A stretch of 64,000 nucleotides of DNA from Magnetococcales bacterium (GTDB lineage: Bacteria; Pseudomonadota; Magnetococcia; Magnetococcales; JADFYX01): contig PEAM01000015.1 of assembly GCA_002753565.1 (NCBI GenBank), positions 1 through 64,000 of the forward strand, read 5' to 3'. The notes beneath the pieces were generated by a model. That model was not told the DNA's origin. It saw only the letters and a list, made by a program, of their open reading frames with translations, and did not search any database. Position numbers and translations under genes: made by a program. Position 1 is the stretch's first letter. Each line of letters begins with the position of its first letter. This document shows positions 1 to 8,646 of this stretch, one piece after another.

Positions 1-1215
1 TTTTTTGATAAAGGTCTCTGCCAGGTCAGGAGAGAACATGTGATGAATGGTGCTGATAAAGAGTAGCCAAAATGGATAGTTGGGTGAGAGTTGACTGACG
101 GAATTACCAGAAGCTTCTTTAAGCAGGCAAGAGAGGGCAACCTGGTAGGTGTCCAGAATACGAATCATCATTCTTGGCACCCACAGTGCGGGATTGAATA
201 ACAATAATTTCATGCTCTCCTCTCCCGCAAAGGAGCGCTCCCCAAGCTTGCGGCGGGTCCATTGCAAGACATCATCGTTTGTTCTTTCAGGGGTTTCAGT
301 CGGAAGCAGGTTTTTCATGACATAATGCCAGGCCACTTGGTGAGAATATTTGCTGGGCTGGATCTCATAACTACGATCGAAGAGCTTATAGAGATATTGA
401 AAACCGTAATCAGATTTAATCAGGGAGCTGTCTCCCCCGCCGAGAAACTCCTTATAGTGGCCCAAAATGGCCCGGGCTGCCATGGTATGATCCAGACCGA
501 TAATAAAGGTACAGTTGTCGACGACAAAATAGTTTTTGAACCATTCAAGCAGACGGACCAGATTGTTGGGGGAGCAACGGTCCAGATCGTCAACCAAAAT
601 GTAGAGATGCTTCGGTTTACGGTCAGGAATTCCTTCGATAATTTTATCTACATATTTTTGAAAGCTCTGCCGAAATTGGTCAATTTCTGGAATTTGATCA
701 TTCAAATTTTGTCCATTGCTGCTATCAGCTTCAATCATACGATCCAAGCTACGTTGAAGCGCTTTTTGACTGGAAGTGCCTATGGGAAGTTGAGAGATGG
801 CGTAGTCTGTAATTCCCCGCAGGAGCAACCAGCCTGCTTGTTTGACCTCTTCTGAAAAAGAGTCGTCACTCCAATCAAGGATTGAAGGGAAGTCATCATC
901 TTCAAATTGGGTATAGTTCTCTTTTTGGTTGAGTACATGCAATAACGACACAGACAAAGCCCCTTGGGCTTCATACTCCCAGGCGGGAAAGCAGCAGGTA
1001 AGACGATTGCTGGTATGGAGTTTGCGTCCAATCAGGTTGAGCATATGGGTTTTGCCCACACCCCAGGGTCCAAACACCCCGATCACCCCCAGTTGATAAT
1101 TGGCTGATTCATCTGTCACGCTGTTAACAATAGCGGTAGAGACAGCTTCCATCTCATTCCTGCCAGGTGAGTCGTGCCAATCCCCCAAGGTATCCGAGGC
1201 TAGATTTTTTTTCAT
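1..1215 (-). CDS. KAP-family P-loop NTPase, C-terminus cut by window edge
   Basis: About 405 residues are visible, reading leftward off the window with no stop. The Walker A motif GPWGVGKT lies at about residues 49-56 and the Walker B stretch LYILVDDLDRC at about 204-214; this pair, with the following SPNNLVRLLEWFKN, is typical of KAP P-loop NTPases. KAP proteins often carry membrane helices between the two motifs; I see no clear membrane segment in this interval, so this looks like a soluble subtype. The ATG at 1215 has a GGGAG Shine-Dalgarno with good spacing. KAP proteins have been linked to phage exclusion (PifA of plasmid F) and membrane-associated complexes; the role here is unknown. 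It lies 92 bases behind the helical-repeat gene on the same strand. Family call is firm, function open. Confidence 0.85.
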   Translation of the reverse strand, partial: MKKNLASDTLGDWHDSPGRNEMEAVSTAIVNSVTDESANYQLGVIGVFGPWGVGKTHMLNLIGRKLHTSNRLTCCFPAWEYEAQGALSVSLLHVLNQKENYTQFEDDDFPSILDWSDDSFSEEVKQAGWLLLRGITDYAISQLPIGTSSQKALQRSLDRMIEADSSNGQNLNDQIPEIDQFRQSFQKYVDKIIEGIPDRKPKHLYILVDDLDRCSPNNLVRLLEWFKNYFVVDNCTFIIGLDHTMAARAILGHYKEFLGGGDSSLIKSDYGFQYLYKLFDRSYEIQPSKYSHQVAWHYVMKNLLPTETPERTNDDVLQWTRRKLGERSFAGEESMKLLLFNPALWVPRMMIRILDTYQVALSCLLKEASGNSVSQLSPNYPFWLLFISTIHHMFSPDLAETFIKK

Positions 1216-1227
1216 CTTATTTCTCCC

Positions 1228-1255
1228 TTAAGAGAGTCTGCCAGACCTCTCTTAA
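1228..1255 (-). repeat. 28-base inverted repeat abutting the KAP gene ribosome binding site
   Basis: Arms TTAAGAGAG (1228-1236) and CTCTCTTAA (1247-1255) pair perfectly around a 10-base centre that itself contains TCTG/CAGA. In the transcript of the KAP gene the 3' arm ends immediately before the GGGAG Shine-Dalgarno. It could be an operator or an RNA hairpin that affects ribosome access. The repeat is read directly; the role is inferred. Confidence 0.5.
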
Positions 1256-1262
1256 ATCTATT

Positions 1263-1291
1263 CAAAAATAGAGGGTAATAAAAAACCCCTA
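1263..1291 (-). terminator. Possible terminator or attenuator between the helical-repeat gene and the KAP gene
   Basis: On the minus strand the sequence TAGGGGT, an 8-base loop, then ACCCTCTA (one bulge) is followed by TTTTTG. The stem is short, about 7 pairs, so termination may be partial. If active, it would lower KAP gene expression relative to the upstream gene. Confidence 0.4.
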
Positions 1292-1307
1292 AAGACAGCT
1301 CCTGCTG

Positions 1308-2435
1308 TTACGAGGTTGAAGAGGGTTGCTGTTTGGTCTCATTCATCACCTCGTCATAGATTTGTGGGCGACCAATAAAGTTGCATGCCAGCATGAGTTG
1401 CTGTTTTAAGGTGTCGTCCTTTTTATTCTCCACATTACCCTTCATGATGGCTGTTATATAGTGGATGGCCTCCACATAATCTTTTCGACCCATGTGAACA
1501 GAGATACGTTCTTTGTAGATTTCTTCAAGTGGGTGTTGTTGGTCGGGTTTGTAGACCGCTTCGGCGACAGCCAGCCAATCCAGGGCCTTGCCTAGATGGT
1601 CGGTGCGAACTTGGTCTGTATGCACACCGGCTTTGCGCTGTTCCTGTTTGGCTAACGCAATGGCTAACAGGTGGGCATGCTTAATGCCCATTTCCAGCCC
1701 TTCCAATAGATGCTCTTCCACCACTTCTGTATCGGGGGTACGGTTTGTCTCAACGAAGATGGTTGGCAGGACCCTGTAGATTTGAAATTTGTCTTCGCCG
1801 GGGACTTTGGTGATTCCATCCAGTAGCAAAGCCTGTGCTATATCTGGTTTTCGGAGATATTTAGCATGGAGTATGGCGCCAAAGACCCAGTAGCGCCAGA
1901 AATATTGGCTGTGCCCTAATTCATTCAACCTTTCCCAGACTTTGGTAGCCTTTTCTATATTCTCCTGCTGGCCATAATAGATCTGCAACTGGTCAGCAAG
2001 AATCTCAATGTTTTCTGGCCATAGCTCCTCCCCCCTTTTGAGTAACCGCAACTCCAGATCGGGTCGATTCAGTTTGGAACAGGTAACAGCCAGGTTATGA
2101 AGAGCGTCCGGATCATTGTCTCTGAACTCTTCCAAGTTTGAGTCCATTCTCTCCACCAGTCCCTCGAGAATAAAGATATTTTGAGCATTGGAGCCAGCAC
2201 CGCTACGGATAAGTCCATGAATAGTGGCAAAACCCAGGTCATACAACCCTTCAATGTTGGTGCCTACAAATCTCTGAACCAGCTTTTCTGCGCTCTCTTT
2301 AATATCCGGTGTTTGTGCGGTACCAATAAGGTCCTCTCGGACCTCATCATGATCGGCTATGATTTTTTTCAAGATCATGCGTGTTTCTGGATTTTCAAGA
2401 ATACCGACCACTTGTTTGACTTTTTCTTCATTCAT
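1308..2435 (-). CDS. Uncharacterised helical-repeat (TPR-like) protein, 375 aa
   Basis: I do not recognise the family. The protein is soluble, has no signal peptide or membrane segment, and is rich in amphipathic helices. Residues about 105-260 show TPR/SEL1-like spacing (for example PDALHNLAVTCSKLNRPDLE and ENIEILADQLQIYYGQQENI), suggesting a scaffold or protein-binding surface. The N-terminal 100 residues are acidic and helical. The ATG at 2435 follows an AGGGG element about 9 bases away. It lies upstream of the KAP NTPase on the same strand, with a weak terminator and a hairpin between them, so the two may be partners. No catalytic motif is visible. Confidence 0.6.
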   Translation of the reverse strand: MNEEKVKQVVGILENPETRMILKKIIADHDEVREDLIGTAQTPDIKESAEKLVQRFVGTNIEGLYDLGFATIHGLIRSGAGSNAQNIFILEGLVERMDSNLEEFRDNDPDALHNLAVTCSKLNRPDLELRLLKRGEELWPENIEILADQLQIYYGQQENIEKATKVWERLNELGHSQYFWRYWVFGAILHAKYLRKPDIAQALLLDGITKVPGEDKFQIYRVLPTIFVETNRTPDTEVVEEHLLEGLEMGIKHAHLLAIALAKQEQRKAGVHTDQVRTDHLGKALDWLAVAEAVYKPDQQHPLEEIYKERISVHMGRKDYVEAIHYITAIMKGNVENKKDDTLKQQLMLACNFIGRPQIYDEVMNETKQQPSSTS

Positions 2436-2546
2436 GAGTAATGCCCCTTTTTCTTTTTATAATGGATACTTTTGAAAATTGAAGAGGAGTATATATTAAC
2501 TAAAATAATAATAAAATACAAAAAAATACTGTTATCAAAAATATTG

Positions 2547-2582
2547 CAGGCTCCTTTTTTTCTCGAGAAAAAAAGGAGCCTG
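2547..2582 (-). terminator. Perfect 36-base palindrome, probable typA terminator
   Basis: Two 18-base arms pair without a mismatch, centred on CTCGAG, 40 bases past the typA stop. On the minus strand the stem is followed by CAATATTTTTGAT, a modest T-run. The T7/A7 runs inside the arms make the loop AT-rich. A rho-independent terminator is the simplest reading. The AT-rich stretch 2455-2545 beyond it probably holds the promoter of the 1308-2435 gene, but I see no convincing -35/-10 pair. Confidence 0.6.
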
Positions 2583-2621
2583 ATCTCTGTTGGCGGGGGT
2601 CGCCTCCTGATATTGGGGGGG

Positions 2622-4442
2622 TTAGCTTTTGACGGCTCGTTTATCTTTTTTGCGTTCGTGCTCTTTGAGCAGACGTTTGCGTAGGCGGATGCTCAGGGGG
2701 GTGACCTCTACCAGTTCATCGTCATCGATAAACTCCAGCGCCTGCTCAAGAGAGAGGCGGATGGGGGGGGTCAGGGTGATGGATTCATCGGTGCCGGAGG
2801 CGCGAATATTGGTGAGCTGTTTGGATTTGAGCGGGTTGACGACCAGATCGTCATTGCGGCTGTTGATGCTGGTGATCATCCCTTCGTAGACCGGTTCACC
2901 AGCCCCAATAAAGTGACGACCTCGCTCTTGGAGGTTCCAGAGAGCAAAGGCGACCGCTTTGCCGGCCTCTTTGGCGATGAGAACGCCATTTTTGCGTTGA
3001 CCAATTACCATGGGTACTTTGGGCCCATATTTATCAAAGACGTGGTACATCAGGCCGGTACCGGATGTCATGGTTCTGAAGTCGGTTTGGAAGCCGATCA
3101 ATCCTCGGGCGGGGATTTCGTAGTCGAGACGAACCCGGCCCTGACCATCGGGAATCATATCCTTCAGCTCACCTCGACGCTCACCAAGCGCCTCCATGAC
3201 GGAGCCTTGGTGAATATCTTCCACATCCACCGTCAACTGCTCATACGGCTCCATCTCTTGGCCGTTGACGAGGGAGATAATGGCCTCTGGTCTGGAGACC
3301 CCCAGTTCGAACCCCTCTCGGCGCATGCTCTCTATCAGGATGCCCAGATGGAGCTCTCCCCGGCCCGAGACGCGAAACTTGTCAGGGTCTTCGGTTTCGT
3401 CGATGCGGAGGGCAACATTATGTTCGGCCTCTCTAAACAGTCGATCCCGTATCTGCCGGCTGGTGACAAATTTGCCCTCTTTGCCCGCCAGAGGAGAGTT
3501 GTTGACCTGAAAGGTCATGGTAACCGTGGGTTCGTCGACGGTAAGAGCCGGTAGAGACTCGACGGTGTCGGGATGGCAGACGGTGTCGGAGATACCCAGT
3601 TTGTCGATGCCGGTAAAAGCGATGATCTCTCCGGCGGTGGCGTGGGTGTTCTCTACCTTTTCCAGCCCCAAAAAGCCAAAAATCTGCAACATGCGGGCGT
3701 TGCGGGTTTTCCCTTTGGGGTCGATAATGGTGACTGGGCTGTTGCTCTTGATGGAGCCACGTTCAACCCGGCCTACGCCGATTAATCCGGTAAAGCTGTT
3801 GTAGTCCAGAGAGGAGATGCGCATCTGGAACGGGCCGTCTGGATCTACCTTTGGGTGGGCGACGTGGGAGACGATGGTTTCGAACAGGGGGGTCATATCG
3901 GTGCCACGAATATCGACATCGGTGCTGGCAAAACCCTCCAGGGCCGAGGCGTAGACGACGGGAAAATCCAGCTGTTCATCGGTGGCACCCAGGCGATCGA
4001 ACAAATCGAAGGTCTGCTCCATTACCCAGTTGGGTCTGGCGCCATCCCGGTCAATTTTGTTGATGACCACAATCGGACGGTAACCCAGCGCAAAGGCTTT
4101 TTGCGTTACAAAACGGGTCTGGGGCATGGGCCCCTCGACGGCATCGACCAGCAAGAGAACCGAGTCCACCATGGAGAGTACCCGCTCCACCTCGCCACCA
4201 AAATCGGCATGGCCGGGTGTGTCGACAATGTTGATGCGATAGTTGTTCCATTTGATGGCGGTGTTTTTGGAGGTAATGGTGATTCCGCGCTCTTTTTCAA
4301 GGGCGTTGGAGTCCATAATCCGCTCTTGGGCTTTCCCTCGGGTCTGCAGGGTGCCGGATTGTTGAAGCAGTTTGTCGACCAGTGTGGTTTTTCCATGGTC
4401 GACGTGGGCAATAATGGCAATGTTTCTAAGGTTACGAATCAC
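2622..4442 (-). CDS. typA: Ribosome-associated GTPase TypA/BipA
   Basis: Translational GTPase of the EF-G/LepA class that binds the ribosome and supports 50S assembly and growth under stress. All G motifs are present: AHVDHGKTT (G1, about residues 12-20), RGITI (G2), [11 protein letters not shown] (G3) and NKIDR (G4). The EF-G-like domains and the TypA-specific C-terminal region follow (for example [14 protein letters not shown] and EPVYEGM). Its 606 residues match the usual length of about 607. The mazG stop overlaps its first 11 bases, so translation is probably coupled. The C-terminus is rich in Lys/Arg, as is common in the family. Confidence 0.97.
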   Translation of the reverse strand: MIRNLRNIAIIAHVDHGKTTLVDKLLQQSGTLQTRGKAQERIMDSNALEKERGITITSKNTAIKWNNYRINIVDTPGHADFGGEVERVLSMVDSVLLLVDAVEGPMPQTRFVTQKAFALGYRPIVVINKIDRDGARPNWVMEQTFDLFDRLGATDEQLDFPVVYASALEGFASTDVDIRGTDMTPLFETIVSHVAHPKVDPDGPFQMRISSLDYNSFTGLIGVGRVERGSIKSNSPVTIIDPKGKTRNARMLQIFGFLGLEKVENTHATAGEIIAFTGIDKLGISDTVCHPDTVESLPALTVDEPTVTMTFQVNNSPLAGKEGKFVTSRQIRDRLFREAEHNVALRIDETEDPDKFRVSGRGELHLGILIESMRREGFELGVSRPEAIISLVNGQEMEPYEQLTVDVEDIHQGSVMEALGERRGELKDMIPDGQGRVRLDYEIPARGLIGFQTDFRTMTSGTGLMYHVFDKYGPKVPMVIGQRKNGVLIAKEAGKAVAFALWNLQERGRHFIGAGEPVYEGMITSINSRNDDLVVNPLKSKQLTNIRASGTDESITLTPPIRLSLEQALEFIDDDELVEVTPLSIRLRKRLLKEHERKKDKRAVKS

Positions 4443-5298
4443 GAGTTGGGCCTTGTCTTAAATGGGGTTGTTTGCTCTCTTGCCAGAGGATTTCCAGCTC
4501 CTCCAGTGAGGCGTTATGGGCATTTCGGCCCACACTTTGAAGAGTCGCTTCCATGAAGCGGAAACGATTTTGAAATTTGTGGGTTGCCTGACGCAGGGCC
4601 ACTTCCGGGTTGACTTTCAGGTGCCGGGACAGGTTGACCAGGGTAAAAAGCAGATCACCCATCTCTTCGGTGATGGCGGCCTGATCCTGGTTTTGTCGGG
4701 CCTCCTGTAGTTCGGCCATCTCCTCGTCCATTTTTGCCACCACCCCCTCGGCACTGTTCCAGTCAAAACCTACCTGAGCCATTTTCCGCTGTACCTTGGA
4801 GGCCCAGAGGAGGGCGGGGACCCGGCTGTTGATGTCGTCAAAGACAGAGACCGGTCTCTCTTCTTTGTCTGGATCTCCTGCCTGGTTCTGCTGCTTTTCT
4901 GCCCGCTCCTGCCGTTTGATCTCCTCCCATCGCCCGGGAACCTCATCGGCTGAGGTGAGGGTGTCGCTCTGGGTGTTGAAGACATGAGGATGGCGGCGGG
5001 TCATCTTTTTTGTGATGCCTTGGATGACCTCGGTCAGATTAAAGTGGTCCTGTTCTTGGGCAATACGGCTATAGAAAACCACATGGAAGAGCAGATCGCC
5101 CAGTTCATCCTTCAGATTGGATGGGTCGCCACTCTCCACCGCCTCTACCACCTCATAAGCCTCTTCGATGGTGTAGGGGGTTAACGACTGCCAAGTCTGC
5201 TTTCGATCCCAGGGGCAGCCCGATTCAGCGCGAAGGCTGACCATCAGTTGGGCCAGATCCTGCATGGCCTCTCCTACCGCTTCTTTTGTTTTCTTCAT
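4432..5298 (-). CDS. mazG: Nucleoside triphosphate pyrophosphohydrolase MazG
   Basis: MazG hydrolyses NTPs and dNTPs to monophosphates and pyrophosphate, for house-cleaning and control of stringent nucleotides. Two tandem MazG domains are visible: the first with GCPWDRKQT and the metal-binding EEAYEV plus KDELGDLLF, the second with KMDEEMAELQEA and EEMGDLLFTLVNL. The start at 5298 (MKKTKEA) gives 288 residues, close to the family length of about 263-280. An in-frame ATG at 5376 would add 26 unconserved-looking residues and has a slightly better AGG element, so it cannot be excluded. The gene overlaps typA by 11 bases and is divergent from the flagellar operon. Confidence 0.95.
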   Translation of the reverse strand: MKKTKEAVGEAMQDLAQLMVSLRAESGCPWDRKQTWQSLTPYTIEEAYEVVEAVESGDPSNLKDELGDLLFHVVFYSRIAQEQDHFNLTEVIQGITKKMTRRHPHVFNTQSDTLTSADEVPGRWEEIKRQERAEKQQNQAGDPDKEERPVSVFDDINSRVPALLWASKVQRKMAQVGFDWNSAEGVVAKMDEEMAELQEARQNQDQAAITEEMGDLLFTLVNLSRHLKVNPEVALRQATHKFQNRFRFMEATLQSVGRNAHNASLEELEILWQESKQPHLRQGPTRDS

Positions 5299-5472
5299 GG
5301 GGTTTAGGGTGGATAAAAGGAAAGAGATTAAAGGAAGTGTCTGTGGTTTGTACTTCAATTCGGCAAATAGTGCCATGTTTTACCTGAAGGGAGAAGGTTT
5401 GGAACGGAATTATTTCCATTCGCCCCACAAAGTGAAACTCTGAATGCCAATAATACCGCAAATCTTTGGTTA

Positions 5473-5488
5473 TGGCATGGGATTTGCT
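5473..5488 (+). promoter_or_regulatory. Sigma-54 promoter of the flgF operon
   Basis: TGGCAT, five bases, TTGCT matches the -24/-12 consensus, with the invariant GG (5474-5475) and GC (5486-5487) separated by exactly 10 bases. Transcription should start near 5499, leaving a leader of about 29 bases before flgF. Sigma-54 control of middle flagellar genes is well known in many proteobacteria. Confidence 0.8.
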
Positions 5489-5527
5489 TGATTTTCAGGG
5501 TGAAATAACCAATACGGAGAGACTTAA

Positions 5528-6331
5528 ATGGATAGTGGACTATACGCAGCGGTCAATGGGGCATTGAGAACCGAGATGAAATTGGAGGTGTTGACCAATA
5601 ATCTGGCCAACGTCAATACCACCGGCTTTAAAGAAGAGAACATCACCTTCGACTCCTATATGACCTCTCCGGGACCGGAGCAGTTTCCTCTGGCAGGAGA
5701 CTCATTCATGGGTCTGAAAGGGCCGGGGGATATCCCTTTTCCCTTCAGCAATCCAGCAACCAATGCTCTGAGCGTCACCTATCCGGCGGCTCCTTCAACC
5801 ACCACCGATACGGCTCAGGGTGGGGTGGTTCCAACCGCAAACCCACTGGATGTTGCCATTAATGGCGAGGGTTTTTTTGTGGTTGAGACGCCAGAGGGGC
5901 GTCGTTATACCCGCGATGGCTCCTTTGAGGTGAACAAACAGGGGGAGTTGGTTAATAAAGATGGCTATAACGTGTTGGGTGCCGGCGGGGCCAAGTTGAT
6001 TATCGGCTCTTCTGCGGTCAACATTGGTGAGGATGGCACAATATCCAATGCAACCGGTGATCTTGGTAAACTGGAACGGGTCGGGCTGCCGGCTGAGGTA
6101 TTGAAGCGGGTTGGGCAGAATCTCTATTCGGCTCCCCGAGAGACAGAGATTCCCATGGACAATGTTGCCGGTGGGGTGCAGCAGGGTTTTCTGGAGGCCT
6201 CCAACTCCAACGCCATTCGGGGAATGACCCAGATGATCGAGGCCAACCGTGCTTTTGAGAGTTACATGAAAATGATCCAGGCCTTGGATGGTCTGGATGG
6301 GCAGGCCAATCAGATTGGTCGCCTCAGTTAG
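5528..6331 (+). CDS. flgF: Flagellar basal-body rod protein FlgF
   Basis: Proximal rod subunit of the flagellum, exported by the flagellar type III apparatus. The N-terminus MDSGLYAAVNGALRTEM with LTNNLANVNTTGFK is the conserved rod/hook motif; the C-terminal helix has the matching ANRAFESYMKMIQ. The central region has GEGFFVVETPEGRRYTRDGSF, shared by FlgF, FlgG and FlgE. Length 267 residues is normal. It is the first gene of the operon, 40 bases behind the sigma-54 promoter, and lies directly before flgG as in many genomes, which separates it from FlgG. Confidence 0.93.
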   Translation: MDSGLYAAVNGALRTEMKLEVLTNNLANVNTTGFKEENITFDSYMTSPGPEQFPLAGDSFMGLKGPGDIPFPFSNPATNALSVTYPAAPSTTTDTAQGGVVPTANPLDVAINGEGFFVVETPEGRRYTRDGSFEVNKQGELVNKDGYNVLGAGGAKLIIGSSAVNIGEDGTISNATGDLGKLERVGLPAEVLKRVGQNLYSAPRETEIPMDNVAGGVQQGFLEASNSNAIRGMTQMIEANRAFESYMKMIQALDGLDGQANQIGRLS

Positions 6332-6380
6332 TTTTACGATTGAATCAGTATATCCTATTCCTTAACAGGAGAAGAAAATC

Positions 6381-7190
6381 ATGATACGTGCCCTTTGGAC
6401 TTCCGCTACGGGTATGCAGGCCCAACAGACAAATATTGACGTAATCGCCAACAACTTGGCAAACGTCAACACCAACGGCTTTAAGCAATCTCGAACCTCT
6501 TTTCAAGATCTGCTCTATGCCAACATCCGCCCCGCAGGCAGCAGCACCTCGGATACCGGAAGCACGGTACCGGTCGGTATTCAGTTGGGACATGGTGTCA
6601 AGGTGACCTCCGTCGGTAAAGAGTTTACCCAGGGCAGTGCCGTTCATACCAGTGATGCCGCCTTTAATATCGACATGATGGTGCAGGGGAAGGGTTTTTT
6701 CCAGATTGAACTGCCCAATGGGGACACCGCCTATACACGGGATGGTAGCTTCGAGATCAACAACCAGGGCAATATTGTCACCCATGACGGCTATCCTGTG
6801 GTTGGTGGAGCGGTCGGTGTAGACCCGGCTCTTCATACCCGTATCGCTGTGGAGCGGACCGGTTCCATCGGTTTCGCCGTCAATGAGTCTCCCGGTTTTC
6901 TAGCTAACCAGGGGCAGATTCAGCTGGCCTCCTTTGTTAATCCCGCCGGATTGACCGCGATTGGCAACAACCTCTTTGTCGAGAGTGTCGCCTCGGGGGC
7001 TGCTCAGGTTGGTACACCGGACGAAAACGGCATGGGGAGCATCAACCATCACCATCTGGAGCAGTCCAATGTCAACATGGTTACCGAGATGGTCGATATG
7101 ATCGCCACCCAAAGAGCCTATGAGATTGGTACCAAGGCGATTCAAACCGCCGACACCATGCTGGGTCAAGTTGCCAACCTGAAGCGGTAA
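6381..7190 (+). CDS. flgG: Flagellar distal rod protein FlgG
   Basis: Distal rod subunit forming the drive shaft inside the P and L rings. The start MIRALWTSATGMQAQQ and the IANNLANVNTNGFK motif are diagnostic for FlgG; the C-terminus has the conserved NVNMVTEMVDMIATQRAYE. Length 269 residues (Salmonella FlgG has 260). An AGGAG element precedes the ATG. It follows flgF by 49 bases and precedes flgA by 6, so it is in the same operon. Confidence 0.96.
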   Translation: MIRALWTSATGMQAQQTNIDVIANNLANVNTNGFKQSRTSFQDLLYANIRPAGSSTSDTGSTVPVGIQLGHGVKVTSVGKEFTQGSAVHTSDAAFNIDMMVQGKGFFQIELPNGDTAYTRDGSFEINNQGNIVTHDGYPVVGGAVGVDPALHTRIAVERTGSIGFAVNESPGFLANQGQIQLASFVNPAGLTAIGNNLFVESVASGAAQVGTPDENGMGSINHHHLEQSNVNMVTEMVDMIATQRAYEIGTKAIQTADTMLGQVANLKR

Positions 7191-7196
7191 TATAAC

Positions 7197-7910
7197 GTGA
7201 AAAAATCTCTATTTGTCAGTTGTTTGATCGGTCTTTCCACCTGGATGGTGGCCACCACGGGTTTTTCCCAGTTGGTGAGCCGTGCCCAAGTTGTTCAGGG
7301 GGTTAAGGCCCCATTGGAAGCGATGGCTGTCAGGTCCGGTTCTGGCCTTAAGGTGGTCACCCTGTTTCAGCGGCACGATCTGAATCTGCCGGACGGGGAG
7401 GTTACCTGGCGAGTAGAGCTTGATTCTGAAAGTTTGAAGCTGGGTCGCCAACCGATTCCCGTCTCAGTACTGGTCGACGGAGAAGCCGTGTCGTCCATCA
7501 GTCTGAATGCGGTTATCAAGCGATTTGTCGAGGTACCGGTTGTTCGTCGAACCATCAAACGAGGTGTTCGGATAACGGCCGATGATATTCAATGGCATAA
7601 AATTGAGTTGGTCAGAGCTATTGATGGTCTGGTGAAGGATGAGATGGATGTGATCGGCATGGTTGCGGTTCGGACCATTCGTGAGAAGACACCTCTGAGA
7701 ACCAAATGGTTTCGTCTGCCTCTGGCGGTGGATCGGGGTGAGCGGGTTCGGGTTCGGGTTGCTCAGAAGGGGTTGGTAATCAATACGGTAGGGATTGCTC
7801 TGGAAAAGGGGCGGGTCGGAGATCTGATCGAGTTACGCAATCCCCAGAGCCATGTTCGCTATGAAGCGCGGATATCCGCACCGGGTCAGGCTTTGGTCCA
7901 AACTTGGTAG
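7197..7910 (+). CDS. flgA: Flagellar P-ring assembly chaperone FlgA
   Basis: Periplasmic chaperone needed for P-ring (FlgI) assembly. The protein has an N-terminal signal peptide (about residues 1-25, ending near TTGFSQ), then a C-terminal SAF/ChapFlgA domain with VVRRTIKRGVRITADDI and the LRNPQS segment near the end. Length 237 residues. It starts with GTG at 7197, 6 bases after flgG. The order flgG-flgA-flgH-flgI is found in many alphaproteobacteria. Confidence 0.92.
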   Translation: MKKSLFVSCLIGLSTWMVATTGFSQLVSRAQVVQGVKAPLEAMAVRSGSGLKVVTLFQRHDLNLPDGEVTWRVELDSESLKLGRQPIPVSVLVDGEAVSSISLNAVIKRFVEVPVVRRTIKRGVRITADDIQWHKIELVRAIDGLVKDEMDVIGMVAVRTIREKTPLRTKWFRLPLAVDRGERVRVRVAQKGLVINTVGIALEKGRVGDLIELRNPQSHVRYEARISAPGQALVQTW

Positions 7911-7927
7911 TTCTTGGGAGTCAGAAG

Positions 7928-8620
7928 ATGATGAAATCGAAAAAATGGGTTATTCCTGTGGCACTGCTTCTCTTGGCCACCCAGACCGGGTGCGGTATGA
8001 CACGGGCTTCTCGGCGCCCTCCTGCTCCTGTTACGGTTGTTCAACCGACGCCACCTGAGATGTTGGCACCCAAAAAAGGCTCCATCTGGCAATCTACCGA
8101 CAGAAACACGCTGTTTTTAGATAATAAGGCCCGGAATATCGGTGATATTATTACCGTACAGATCAGCGAAAAATCTTCCGCAGAAAAAGATGCGACTACC
8201 GAGCTGAAACGAGGAAACAGCAACGCTGCCTCTTTGGGAGGCATGTTGGATTTGACCACGGTATTAAAATCTGATCAGAGCCTGGCTACCGCCACTGCCT
8301 CCAGCCAGAACGATTTTAAAGGGCAGGGTAACACCACTCGAGAGAGCACCTTGGTGGCGACGGTATCCTGCCTGGTGACCGAAGTGCTGCCCAACGGCAA
8401 TTTGCGTATTGAGGGACGGCGGGATATCACCATCAATCACGAAAACCAGTTTATCCTGCTTTCCGGTATTGTCCGTCCAGAAGATATCAGCCCTGAAAAT
8501 ACGGTCACATCGGCTCAGATAGCCGATGCCCGCATCGACTATTCCGGTGACGGGGATATTGATCAACAGCAGCGACCCAGTTGGCTCAACCGGTTCTTCT
8601 CTACTATCAATGTTCTGTGA
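7928..8620 (+). CDS. flgH: Flagellar L-ring lipoprotein FlgH
   Basis: Outer-membrane L-ring subunit. The N-terminus carries a lipoprotein-type signal peptide ending near TQTGC; position -3 is Gln, so the lipobox is weak, but FlgH is a lipoprotein in general. Family motifs include GSIWQ, NIGDIITVQISE, the segment GNLRIEGRRDI and SGIVRPEDI. The ATG at 7928 has a GGGAG element 7-8 bases away and gives 230 residues; a TTG at 7904 overlapping flgA is less likely. Confidence 0.95.
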   Translation: MMKSKKWVIPVALLLLATQTGCGMTRASRRPPAPVTVVQPTPPEMLAPKKGSIWQSTDRNTLFLDNKARNIGDIITVQISEKSSAEKDATTELKRGNSNAASLGGMLDLTTVLKSDQSLATATASSQNDFKGQGNTTRESTLVATVSCLVTEVLPNGNLRIEGRRDITINHENQFILLSGIVRPEDISPENTVTSAQIADARIDYSGDGDIDQQQRPSWLNRFFSTINVL

Positions 8621-8646
8621 AAACCACCTACAGGAAAAAGCGTATC

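Noticed and set aside
262-855. 197-codon plus-strand reading frame at the left edge
   Set aside because: It is antisense to the KAP NTPase, whose Walker motifs leave no doubt about the real frame.
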